Shown here piece after piece: positions 1 to 9,376 of a stretch of DNA of 64,000 nt. This DNA is from Durusdinium trenchii (lineage: Eukaryota; Sar; Dinophyceae; Suessiales; Symbiodiniaceae), in NCBI GenBank assembly GCA_963970005.1, contig CAXAMN010021362.1:190563-254562 (forward strand). Reading direction: 5' to 3'. Every line of letters begins with the position of its first letter. The stretch's first letter is position 1. Made by a program: the position numbers and the translations under genes. The notes under the pieces are model-generated. The model was not told where the DNA came from, ran no database searches, and saw nothing but the letters and a program-made list of their open reading frames with translations.

Positions 1-1
1 G

Positions 2-2276
2 ATTACGCCTTCAGAGACCTCTGACCGTGGTGACTACTACAATCCATCGCGTCGTGATCAACGCTGGAGGGATTGGGAAGAGACTCCATTTGAGGAGCCT
101 GATGGTTCACCACATGTTGAGGCCCCAGAAGGCTATGCGGCTGTTCCTCAGACCTCGGAAGCAGGTGATGATCATGCACCAGCACCTCATTCCCCGGCGG
201 GATCGCCAAACCGGACTCGGCAATTGATGATGAGCCCAATGAAGAACTCCGGAAGCAATGGAACATCCAGTTGCTCAAGTACCACAAGGCAGCTGGACAT
301 CCAAACAACTACAACTTGGCGCGCATCATCCGTGAAGCTGGCCAACCTAGATGGAAAGTGGAAGCCGCTCTTCAGCTTCCATGTCATGATTGCAAGGCTT
401 TGAAAATGGGTGGCACTTCCAGCGGAAAGATTCCGCCAGCTTCGTTGAGGCCATTGCCAAAGGCCTGGAAAATGGTTGGTCTCGACACCACTGAGTGGAC
501 TCCACCAAGCAGCGAAGTCAAACACAAGATCTTGGTCCTGATGGACTTTGCCACACACTACAAGGCCGCCAAGATCCTTCGCACTATGGATCTCTACAAG
601 CAGGAGAATGAGAACACCACTGAGATCCTCAAAGGCATCTTCGATTTGTGGCTTTCCTCAAAGCCAAAGATGACCATCTTGGTGCCTGACAATGCCAAGT
701 CAATGGTCAGTGCACAAGCTCGAACGACTCTCTCCGACCTCAACATCCAGATAGAAGTACCACCAGCAAAAGAAAGCTGGAGTCATGGCTTGATGGAAAG
801 AGCCGTTCAGGAAGTCAAGACAGTTGCCTCCAAGACCACCTTGTCCTTTCCAGCCCTCTCAGCCAACGCCATTTTGGCCCTCTCCATTCCGTCGCTCAAT
901 GCCACTGAGATCGTGCAAGGCTATACTCCTCACCAATGGGTGTATGGGAAGCAGTTCAGCTTCTCTGATGAGGATGAGCACTCCATGCAACAGATCTTAC
1001 CTGATGTACCTGGCCATGACTTCATCTCCCTCTTGGCCAACCGCCAACAAGCTGAAGAGATTGCGAGAAAGGCGAGATCGCAACTTGTGTTGGGCAAGCT
1101 CAGAAACTCCAAAGTCAGGCAACCACTCCAGGTCTTCCAGCCCATGGACTTGGTGAAGATTTGGCGCCGCTACTCCGCCGACGGTGGCGCCCGAGGTGGC
1201 CTTCGACAATTTAGTCATCCTCAATGGCTTGGACCTGGCCGTGTGGTCTTCCATGAATTCATGGACAAAGGCCTGAAGAAGAAAGGAGACACATCGTGTG
1301 GGTCATCGTGGCCGGGGCTATGCACCGTTGTTCAGTGCACTCAGTCCGCAAGAACGCCTGGACTATGAGATCGCCAATCCAGAGGATCCCTCAAACTGGC
1401 GCTCCCTTGCAGACATGGTGCCCAAGAGATCCTACATAGACCTCTTGCCAGAAGAACCCACTGAAGAAGATGTGGAACCACCTCCACTACCTGATGAGCC
1501 AGACTCAACGACTCAGGAAGCACCCCGTCTTCCTGAGAAAAGGCATCGCCAGAAGAGTCCTTGGGAACCACTACATCCTCTTCCTGCCGCAGTACCTCCT
1601 GTTGGTTGTGATGAGTACACTCCATCGGAGCCACCTCTCAACGAAAATGATGAACAACCGGCCTTCATCTCTGTGGATGATCAAGAAAAGGTGAATGGAA
1701 CTGGAACTGGGGTCGGCAGTGGCTTCCCGACTCTACGTGATCGAGCCTCCAGCCATACAGAACATCATCGAGACCGAAGATGTCGTCTACCGGACCCGCT
1801 TGTTGTGTGCATGGCACCGGCAACCTCTTCCAGAGCCGGGACCTGTTGAGCAATGCTGATGCTCAGGTGAAGCTGGTTCCAGGAGTCTTGGGAACAGACT
1901 CGAAGGGCGGATTCGATTCCGTCATGGTGAACGAGTCGCCGTTGCTTGGCTTGTCGATCATGCGTGCTGCAATTCAAGCATACCAGTTGAAACAGGCGTA
2001 TTGATTTTGCCTCACCCGCTTGATCTGGTTAGGCTCAGACTGGAACTTAGGTGACGCTCTCACCAAAAAGAAAGGTGATTGTCGCCAGAGCTTGATGTTT
2101 TTCCTGCGGCATCGCACATGGCAGTTGAAATACGACCCCAACTTTGTCGTATCTGCCAAGAGGTTGAAGCAGGCCACTCGGACGACACCGTCCCAACAGC
2201 TTGAAGGCAGGATCACGATCGTGAGTTCATGGCCCAGGTTCGATCTTCATGCCATGACTTGGCCCAACTCGTAGTG
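2..2276 (+). pseudogene. Decayed Ty1/copia pol remnant (integrase + RNase H)
   Basis: Open reading is spread over all three frames. About 2-205 is an acidic, Pro/Ser-rich linker in frame 2. About 210-1280 is frame 1 with an integrase zinc motif (HKAAGHPNN then CHDC) and a DDE core: D in GLDTTEW (near 483), D in VPDNAKS (near 700) and E in HGLMERAVQE (near 798). The next part (HIVWVIVAG..HRCSVHSVR, 1290-1345) and the acidic post-integrase linker (1345-1760) lie in other frames. At 1890-2170 the RNase H C-terminus appears (TDSKGGFDS and LGDALTKKKGD). The roughly 450 codons of reverse transcriptase expected between integrase and RNase H are missing. At least three frameshifts plus this deletion make it a dead copy. 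It differs from the element at 22.5-36.2 kb. The 5' part lies outside the window and no LTR is visible. Confidence 0.85.
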
Positions 2277-2498
2277 GCCCCTTTAGCCATCCGACGGCTG
2301 CCATGGAGTGAAAAGGAGCGATAGAGTTCGCTACCAGTGCATACCAACTGCAGATTCCTTGTTTTGACCAGCCCAAAAACTGTCCAGGGTAACCATCCTT
2401 TGGCCGGTCCATCAAATGATCATGCATTACCCCAGACTCCAGACGTAGCCAGAAGTTGTTTTATTACGGATTCCTGTGACACACTTAGTCACTTAGTG
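2277..2498. other. No gene seen; 3' flank of copia remnant
   Basis: No convincing exon or RNA gene is seen. There is a CACTTAGTCACTTAGTGACA-like short direct repeat at about 2480-2500, just before the first copy of the 321-bp repeat. Confidence 0.5.
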
Positions 2499-2819
2499 AC
2501 AGGGTTTGTTGCAGTTTCCTTACTCCACAGTGAAATGGATGAGGGAACGGAAAGGCGCAAAGTCGGCTCAACTGAAATGTTGAACAATGTTGACGCGTTA
2601 GCACTTTACTGAATACTTAGCAGATAAAAAGGGAAAGGTTTAGGGGAATAGCATGGGAACCGCCATGAGAAGCAAACTGAAAGGAGAACAGCTTGTGCAA
2701 CAGTTCAGCAGGTACGTTTGCAGCCCTTCCCAGTGGCCTTTTCGTTGGCCATCCGCCACTGGGGAGGGGGATGGCCCCCTGCTTTTGCAAAAACCAAGAA
2801 CTCTTAGAAACAGAGCGTG
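2499..2819 (+). repeat. 321-bp dispersed repeat, copy 1
   Basis: Nearly identical, over exactly the same length, to 3679-3999; only scattered substitutions separate the two. Inside, at about 2727-2765, lies a hairpin: CCCAGTGGC pairs with GCCACTGGG around TTTTCGTTGGCCATCC. The ORFs overlapping it in several frames look like by-products and do not resemble known proteins. Similarity starts at ACAGGGTTTG and stops at CAGAGCGTG in both copies, so the borders are sharp, as for a mobile or segmentally duplicated unit. Confidence 0.85.
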
Positions 2820-3678
2820 GGCGTGGCACACACAAAACGCCGAGTATCGGCGCTCGCAGCAAAACGGGTCGCTGTGCCTTTCAAAAAATGGTTGCACTCT
2901 GCTGTGGAGTGCCCTTTGGCAATGAACCTGACTAGGTACCTAAAAAGCCTTAGAAAAGAAAGAAGGACAGAAAGAGCAAAACGGAAAAGGCAAGAAAGAA
3001 AGAAAGGAGTAGCGAAAAAGTGACTACTTAGCACTTGACTACTTGGCCCTTGACTGAAAAGAAGAACCTCATTACAGACCTAAAAAGCCTCTAGCAGAAA
3101 GGCAAACCTAGAAAGAGAAACGAACAGGCAAGAGAGAAAGAATTAAACAAAACCCGAGGGGCAGGGAAACGAGCCTCAAGAACCACCTAACGAGCCTGAA
3201 AGAAAACCAAGAAAGCGAAGAAAGCGTATACGAGAGAAAAAGCGGGGGGGGCAGGAAGGGTGTGTTTGTGTCCATGTGTGTGTACACGTGTGTGTGTGTG
3301 TGTCTAGTTACTGAATATATACTTAGCAGGCAGCCATTAATTACGTGCAATAGTTAGAGAGCGGGACTTTAGTCTTAGACCGCAGGGACAAGGAAAGGCA
3401 CCGACACACAAGTGTGTCGAGTACCATTTCCTTCTGTTACCCTAATTTGAGGGGAGGGGGCGGGGGTTGGGCTTCATTCTCCGTAGGCCCCGCGGCATTT
3501 GGTCCGTGAGCCCGGCGGCATATGGTTCAGTTGATTCATGGGTGAAACAAAACAAACTAAACCATAATCCACGAACTCAAGACGCTGAGCCAATTTGTGA
3601 TTTCACGATGGCTTCGGCGCCTCTCTTGCGAGAAGATCACACTGTGTACCCAGTGGGAAGACACAGCGATACACAGTC
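2820..3678. repeat. Spacer between 321-bp repeats, with purine-rich and GT-repeat stretches
   Basis: No gene recognised. About 2940-3240 is strongly A/G-rich on the plus strand (many AAAGAAAG/AGAAAGG runs). About 3261-3303 is a (TG)n microsatellite with interruptions. The ORFs here follow the low-complexity composition and are not supported as genes. Confidence 0.6.
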
Positions 3679-3999
3679 ACAGGGTTTGTTGCAGTTTCCA
3701 AAGCCCACAGTGAAATGAATGAGGGAACGGAAAGGCGCAAAGTCGGCTTAACTGAAATGTTGAACAATGTTGACGCGTTAGCACTTTACTGAATACTTAG
3801 CAGATAAAAAGGGAAAGGTTTAGGGGAATAGCATGAGAACCACCATGAGAAGCAAACCGAAAGGAGAACAGCTTGTGCAACAGGTCAGCAGGTACGTTTG
3901 CAGCCCTCCCCAGTGGCCTTTTCGTTGGCCATCCGCCACTGGGGAGGGGGATGGCCCCCTGCTTTTGCAAAAACCAAGAACTCTTAGAAACAGAGCGTG
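3679..3999 (+). repeat. 321-bp dispersed repeat, copy 2
   Basis: Second copy of the repeat at 2499-2819, in direct orientation and 1180 bp downstream. It has the same internal GTGGC/GCCAC hairpin and the same end at CAGAGCGTG, after which the flanks diverge completely. Confidence 0.85.
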
Positions 4000-4302
4000 A
4001 CACGCACACAATATGCCTTGCCTCGAAGCACTATCACCGGCGGAACTGGCCTAAGCCTGAAACAACCTAATCACATGAGGCCAGGGAGGCATCTCTCCAA
4101 CTCATGGACCTGAGGCGATCATGTCATCATGTCATTTGAAAACACTGCTGGCAACCCACGAAAAGGTATGTGACGCTGTGGTTGGGAAATTTTGATTAAA
4201 ATTTCAAGAAAAAGACCCGCAACTTAGCAGTTTAGCATACATGGATGCATATTCTTTGATATTGCTTGTAATTTTATGTTTTAAGAATACATCCACATCC
4301 AA
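4000..4302. other. No gene seen
   Basis: AT-richer, non-repetitive sequence with no convincing exon; probably intergenic or intronic. Confidence 0.4.
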
Positions 4303-4462
4303 CAGGTTCATTGATCTTTCTTTTTCTGGGGCCCCACCGTCGGCGCCCCACCCCGGTTTCGGCACCCCGCGGAACCTGCAGGAGCGCTTGGCGGACCGCT
4401 TTACCGTGAAAGCACGTCGCTGGACGCCAGTGGGACCGATGTGGGGAACGTGGCGCCCGTGA
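4303..4462 (+). CDS. Candidate exon, unrecognised protein
   Basis: A CAACAG acceptor precedes a GC-rich open frame containing APPSAPHPGFGTPRNLQE and RLADRFTVKARRW, ending at TGA 4460-4462. Codon use (G/C third positions) contrasts with the surrounding AT-rich DNA and matches exons elsewhere in the window. No family is recognised. It may be a terminal exon, or it may continue through a GC or GT donor into the exons near 5.5 and 6.3 kb. Confidence 0.35.
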
Positions 4463-4608
4463 ATAGAACCTAAGAACCCCATTCGTCGTGTTTCTCTCAC
4501 GCTCCTAGTAATGAGAATCCACTGATTTGGAGGCCGTACTGAACTGAAACCGTGTGGGAGGCGGGAGGCGTGGAAATCCGGGACTTGGGGTGAAATGGGG
4601 TGGAAGTC

Positions 4609-4755
4609 GATGACGGCAAATGGAGCGAATGCCGAGGCGTTGGCTTTTACTGCCTCCTCAACTACAACGGTGGCGCTTTCAGCTTCGTGCGCCGTGAATA
4701 TGCAGGCAGATCCGGTTTCAGAGGGTCGAAACCGAGCGAGACCGGTGGATTGAGG
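4609..4755 (+). CDS. Candidate small ORF or exon, Ala/Thr/Ser-rich
   Basis: A short open frame starting at ATG 4609 (MTANGANAEALAFTASS...) and ending at TGA near 4755. It is rich in Ala, Thr and Ser and uses G/C-ending codons. The neighbouring frame is also open over the same stretch, so coding status is uncertain. No family is recognised. Confidence 0.2.
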
Positions 4756-5507
4756 TTTGTGGAAGCTTGGAGATCCAAACTGACTGTATGGTTCGTGTTG
4801 TGTGTGCCTGCGGTGTTTGTGTGTGTGTGCTTAGAAAAGAGCTGGGGACTGTGGTAGTACACTAACATCATAGAAGACAATCAGATAGTAGGAGAAGATA
4901 GCAGTACAATAGGAATATTTAGATAGGTCCCCTGTTCTGTTCTTTTTTGTGGTGGACCTTGATGGGGTGAAGGGATGATGGAGGGAGGCTGTAGTGGCAC
5001 CAGCACCAGCAGTTCAAAAACGGTGCCACCCTTGGAGGGTATAGGGGTGCCCTATGGTGCCCTTTTCACATCCACTCACTTAGGGACTAAAAACAATTCC
5101 TTTGGAACTGCTGGTGTGTGGATTTGTTCACAGTTTTTGGATGTGTTTGGAATGTCTCGTGCAGTGTTGGATTGGATTGATTTGCCCAGAACTTTCCGGG
5201 ACCGCTTGATCTTCCAATATGCAGAAACTATTTTTTGCATGACAAGTATGGGATACGTGATGTTTGAGTCATTCCGAGCAGTCTTGTTATCACAATTTTT
5301 CACATTTGGATCAGTGTCATGCAATCATGCTAGAACTCGGTGATGGGACACCCTTTTGGAGGACAACCCTTGTCTACCTCCAACAGTTTTGTTAGCTCAA
5401 CAGTTTTAATTGCTTGTCCACACAGTTTCGGAGGCTTGAGTGTTGCACAGTGTAGCAGGATCTACTTTTGCCTATTCTTTGAGAGCTGCCCCAAAATCCA
5501 GCTCAAT

Positions 5508-5700
5508 AAAGACTGGAAGACGATCAGACCCGGACACGGTCCGCTCGTTGCGCCAGTTTTCGTCGCTGCCAGGACGCATTAAGGTCATCCTGAACACCTG
5601 GAGCATCGTCCAAAAGAGTGACATCGCCCAAACCGCCATGGAGGAGCCATGCAGCAGAAGGGTTGAAGGGCTTTGTGTCAGCAAAGTTCCAGGGCTCACA
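5508..5700 (+). CDS. Candidate internal exon, unrecognised protein
   Basis: After an AAAATCCAG acceptor an open frame encodes RRSDPDTVRSLRQFSSL followed by GRIKVILNTWSIVQKSD and IAQTAMEEPCSRR. Codons are strongly G/C-ending and the amino-acid mix is that of a folded protein, whereas the flanks are AT-rich and non-coding. The family is not recognised. It lies between the candidate exons at 4303-4462 and 6345-6443 and may belong to the same plus-strand gene. The 3' border is not resolved. Confidence 0.45.
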
Positions 5701-6344
5701 TGCGCCACATGCTGTTTTGTGAGTCTAGTATAACTCCCTTCTCTATAATCCCATGTCTATGTTGACCATGGCCCATGTCTTCTGACCTGTGAGCGAGGTG
5801 TTTGGCGTCGAACGCCGAGACCAGTACCGTGGACTGGTTGGATGACCCAGCAAGTAAAAGGATTACGCTGTTCCCTTGCACCGTTGGATATCATTGGTGT
5901 CCAACTGCATTAGGGTGTTTTTGCTGATTCATCACTATTTATAAATATACTTATACAGTAAATAAATATATATATACATACACATATCAAGCACCTGAGG
6001 ATTCCCACGCCAGTCACACAGTGACGGTGACATCGCACATTTGGGAGTGGCGGGCTGTTCCGCTCTTCACACCGAGCGAGCTTAGCCTTCAATTCAATTG
6101 TCAATGGGTGAAGTAGGCCTATAGCCTATCGGCTTCAAACGATAGGTGTCCATGGGCTAGGGATAAAGATGGGGGGTATGAATCAAGTGATGGATGATCA
6201 AGTGGTCCCGTTGTTGTAGATTCAACTCCCTTAGTCCAACATCTTCAAACCATTTCTTTTCCGTTTCGGGTTCGGCGGAGTTGGTCTACGAAAACGGTCA
6301 TGATCTGAGAGGCACTCAGCCCACCGGCTGCTTGGGCTTTCCAG

Positions 6345-6443
6345 GAGATGCCGGAGGAAGGTGAAGGTGAGGAGGGCGAAGGCAACGAAGTGAAGGAAGA
6401 CCTGAAGGCCGGGAGGGCGTGGCGGAAACTGCGACCCCCATGA
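6345..6443 (+). CDS. Candidate terminal exon, acidic tail
   Basis: A CTTTCCAG acceptor is followed in phase 0 by EMPEEGEGEEGEGNEVKED, then LKAGRAWRKLRPP and TGA at 6441-6443. The opposite strand has a longer ORF (6231-6695), but the plus-strand frame has a good acceptor and a coherent charged composition. It probably ends the gene whose other candidate exon lies at 5508-5700. No family is recognised. Confidence 0.45.
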   Translation, partial: EMPEEGEGEEGEGNEVKEDLKAGRAWRKLRPP

Positions 6444-6714
6444 TCGGTTGAGGTGGGTGAAGCGGTGGATTATATATCGACATAATGAAATACATAGCCA
6501 CCGCAACAGGAGCACCAGGAGTACAGTAGCGGGTTGTGCCATCCACCCCGAGATGGAAGAGAAAGTCAACATCCACGGGACTTTGGTGTTCGCCCCCACA
6601 TGACTCCAATCTCCAATAGGTGTTGGTGAAGCCCAGCTCTTCAACACCTTGCTTGCGAGTTCCCCGATCAAGGCATGCACATCAAAAAACAACATGTACC
6701 CTCCGCTAGTTGAT

Positions 6715-7960
6715 ATTAATCAAGGGGGGGGGTCTGCTCAATTAATTTTTCCCAATTAATTAAGAAATCACCCGAGAAAGTCGATGAAATTCATGCTCGG
6801 GGAAGATGTTGGATAAAGAAAATTAATTGGGATTTTCCCTGGCATTCCCCGGCTGTGCCTTGGATCAAGCTAGGGCAAGGTCTGTGGAAAAATAATCAAG
6901 AGGGTCTAGAGATGCTTCAGACCCGTCAATTAATAATCAAGATGAACTAGTTGATCGCACATATATTCCCGTAGAGTTGCAGAATCATAAAGAAAATTAA
7001 AGACTACAAAAGGAATCTCATGTCATTTTTCAAGAAACTTGATTTTAGGGTACGCCATGACGGACGCACCCCTCCAAAACTTGAGGGGGGGTTAGCCTCT
7101 GGGAGAGGGGTCGATTAATTTAGTGGGCAGGCATATTCCTGGGGAAGTGCAGGGACAAAGCAAAAACCTATGAAGGCCAACAACAAAAAGTACTAGAACA
7201 CCCTGGAACACTAGATCCATTTGCAAAAACCACCAAAAGCCAGACAGAATATAGCCACCACACACAAAACCACCAAGTGGAAATTAATTAAGGGGGGGTT
7301 AGCCTTTGGGAGAGGGGTTGATTAATTTAGTGGGCAGGCATATTCCTGGGAAAGTGCAGGGGGAAAGCAAAAACCCATGACAACCAACAACAAAAAGTAC
7401 TAGAACACACTGGAACACTAGACCCATTTGCAAAAACCATCAAAAACCAGGCAGAACAGTAGCCACCACACTAAAAACCTCATATTCATTGTCGTTCAGA
7501 CTTCTTTAATCTTCTTTATACAGTTTTGTTATGTTTTGTTGAGTTGGCTTTGTTAGGTTAGCTTTGTGCAGCGTCCAGTAGCCGTTCATTAGAATTCTCT
7601 AGAATGTCCAGCTGACGGGGCGCTGACATCATGAGACCAGAATAGACAGAAACCAGATCTTTGAGGAGAAAATATTGCGGAAGTTGCCAGAATTGTTTTC
7701 AAGGGTTGCCAGAGTTTCAAGGACCAACAGTAAAAATTAATCGAGGGGTTGCCAAGGGGCTCTTTACTTGTCAATTTATTTTGGAAAGGGCCAACCAGCA
7801 AAAATTAATTGAGGGGTGGTCAAGAGGCTCTTTCTTGGGGGGGGTCCCAAGCAAAGCCTATAGAAAATTAATCATGGGTCTTCTTAATTCCAATTAATTT
7901 TTTTTTGAAATTTTTACAGACCCCCTCAATTATGTGGTTATTATTAATTGAGGGGGGCCC
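6715..7960. repeat. AATTAATT / oligo-G repeat-rich intergenic block
   Basis: Palindromic AATTAATT words recur next to G- or C-runs (near 6720, 6750, 7115, 7283, 7320, 7735, 7805, 7900 and 7950). Within it are the 187-bp direct repeat pair at 7084-7270 and 7291-7477. A shorter duplicated unit lies at about 7722-7765 and 7792-7835 (CCAACAGTAAAAATTAATCGAGG versus CCAGCAAAAATTAATTGAGG, each followed by a GGCTCTTT motif). No gene is seen in this stretch. Confidence 0.7.
7084..7477 (+). repeat. Tandem direct repeat, two ~187-bp units
   Basis: Unit 1 (7084-7270) and unit 2 (7291-7477) share GGTTAGCCT..GGGAGAGGGG, GATTAATTTAGTGGGCAGGC, the AAAAAGTACTAGAACA block and AGCCACCACAC, with only point differences. 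A 20-bp spacer containing AAATTAATTAA separates them. The similarity is high enough to suggest a recent duplication. Confidence 0.85.
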
Positions 7961-8182
7961 CCACTTGGGGCCCATCTAGTGTAGGGGTCATTAAAAAACA
8001 GGATCATTCACAAGGAACGGGATCAAACAGAACTTGAAACACATATGACTTTTGCTTGTGTTGATGCCGATCTTCGTTTTTGATCCCTCACCCCCAAATC
8101 AACGACCCCGGAAGGTGAAGGTCTTGAACTAAGATGGACAGAGCAGCCATGGGCAGCCTTGCGATAGCTTTGTAATACCCAG

Positions 8183-8272
8183 ACTCAACCACTTCCTGTG
8201 CCATATACGCCTACATTGGGGTGGTTTGGGGGGTCAATGTAGGCATATATGGCATACATGAAGTGTTTGGGA
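8183..8272 (+). mobile_element. MITE-like inverted-repeat element, family B copy 1
   Basis: The arms (CACTTCCTGTGCCATATACG + CCTACATTG and CAATGTAGGCATATATGGC + ATACATGAAGTG) are near-perfect inverted repeats around a short GGGGTGGTTTGGGGGGT loop; the core is 8190-8265. The same sequence recurs in reverse orientation at 11667-11744 and, more degenerate, at 13244-13322. It is non-coding and small, which fits a non-autonomous hairpin element. Confidence 0.75.
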
Positions 8273-8419
8273 TATGTTTTTGGAAAGCAACTATAGACTA
8301 TAGGTTTGTTACTATCAGAACCCATGTTCTTCGGGATGGTTCTTCTGGACACCCCTTATAGAACCTCAAACTTTTGGGCGTTTGACACAGAAAATGGCCG
8401 ACCGCCCTTGGCATCGCAG

Positions 8420-9376
8420 GAGTCGACTCCGGTGAAGGGCGGCAAGGGCGGCCCGGGCAGTGCGGGCAGCGCGGGCAGTCAGGAGATGTCCCCCCAATCC
8501 ATGGACGCTCGGACTTCCGTGAACCAGCATGTCGGCTCTCAGCATGGCGGGAATTTTTGTTTGATTTGAATCTCCACAGAACCCCTTTCCGTTTCTTTTC
8601 TGGTTGATATCATTTTATGTCAACATCGTTAAGAGCATGTATGTCCAGGGATTTTGATGGTTGACCTATTGTTTGTATTCTATCCAGGTGTCCCATCAGC
8701 CAACCATTCCAAGGACAGTGCTGACGTTGTACCCATCGGCAAGGAGAGCTCGGCGTAAACCTTGGCTCACAGCGAAGCGCAAACCACAGATCTCCAACCA
8801 ATGGTATGGTTGGTTGGGCTTTTGGTATGGTTGGTTGGTAACTCTTAATTTGGGTGTGCTTGGTTGGGGGTGCAAGTTGTTTTTGTTCTTTTGCGGGGGG
8901 GTTGAGCCAGTCTGTTCCGCCTATGCCCAGTTGTTTGAATGTTGTTTGAGTGCGCCTGATTTGACGCTTTGGTTGTTCAGCATGGTTGATCATTTGTGTG
9001 CAGGAAATGAAAGTCCCCACGACCTTCAACGAGATGCTCCTCTTCAATGCCTCTGTCATGGGCTCCATGGCACTGAAGATGAGGAGCCAGAAATGGTGCT
9101 CACCACCGAAAAGGAGCTCGCACCCCCCCAAAAGGGCTCTTATTTGGCATTTCCAGGGGACTCAGGTGATTCGTGTTGTGGAACATTCAAGGAAACTGCG
9201 AAGCACGTTCCCGGGAACATAGACATAGAGGTCAAACGGTCGTCCAAACGGCTGTGGCTTTGCCTGGCAAAGCACCGCGCTTGACCACCTGGCGCAAGAA
9301 GCCACGCAAAGACGCGCGCAAGCTTGCGCGCGTGAGGCTATGGCTCCAGTACCTGGATGAACATCGTTTTGCAGCA
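8420..9376 (+). other. Exon cluster 1 of the globin/channel gene (N-terminal region)
   Basis: 8420-8546 encodes a Gly/Lys/Ser-rich stretch (STPVKGGKGGPGSAGSAG). It ends in phase 1 before a GC donor and joins 8688 (VPSANHSKDSADVVPIGKE). 9004-9085 encodes TFNEMLLFNASVMGSMALKM and joins through a GC donor to 9231-9376 (RLTTWRKKPRKDARKLARV, LWLQYLDEHRFAA), which ends at a GT donor. Just after GKE (8745-8756) the conserved-looking continuation (ARRKPWLTAKRKPQ) is in another frame, so a 1-nt indel or an unusual splice is present. ATG 8393 begins a plausible start that is also out of frame with 8420. This end may therefore be damaged or contain base errors. Confidence 0.55.

Noticed and set aside
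860..880. GCCATTTTGGC-like word resembling the spliced leader
   Set aside because: It is part of the integrase reading frame and lacks the rest of the leader.
3108..3350. ORF over the purine-rich and GT-repeat region
   Set aside because: Composition follows the simple repeats (His-Thr and Leu/Ser runs).
6231..6695. 154-codon minus-strand ORF
   Set aside because: The plus strand holds a better candidate (acceptor at 6343-6344, acidic tail, stop at 6443). The minus ORF has no family resemblance and looks like a by-product of that GC-rich exon.
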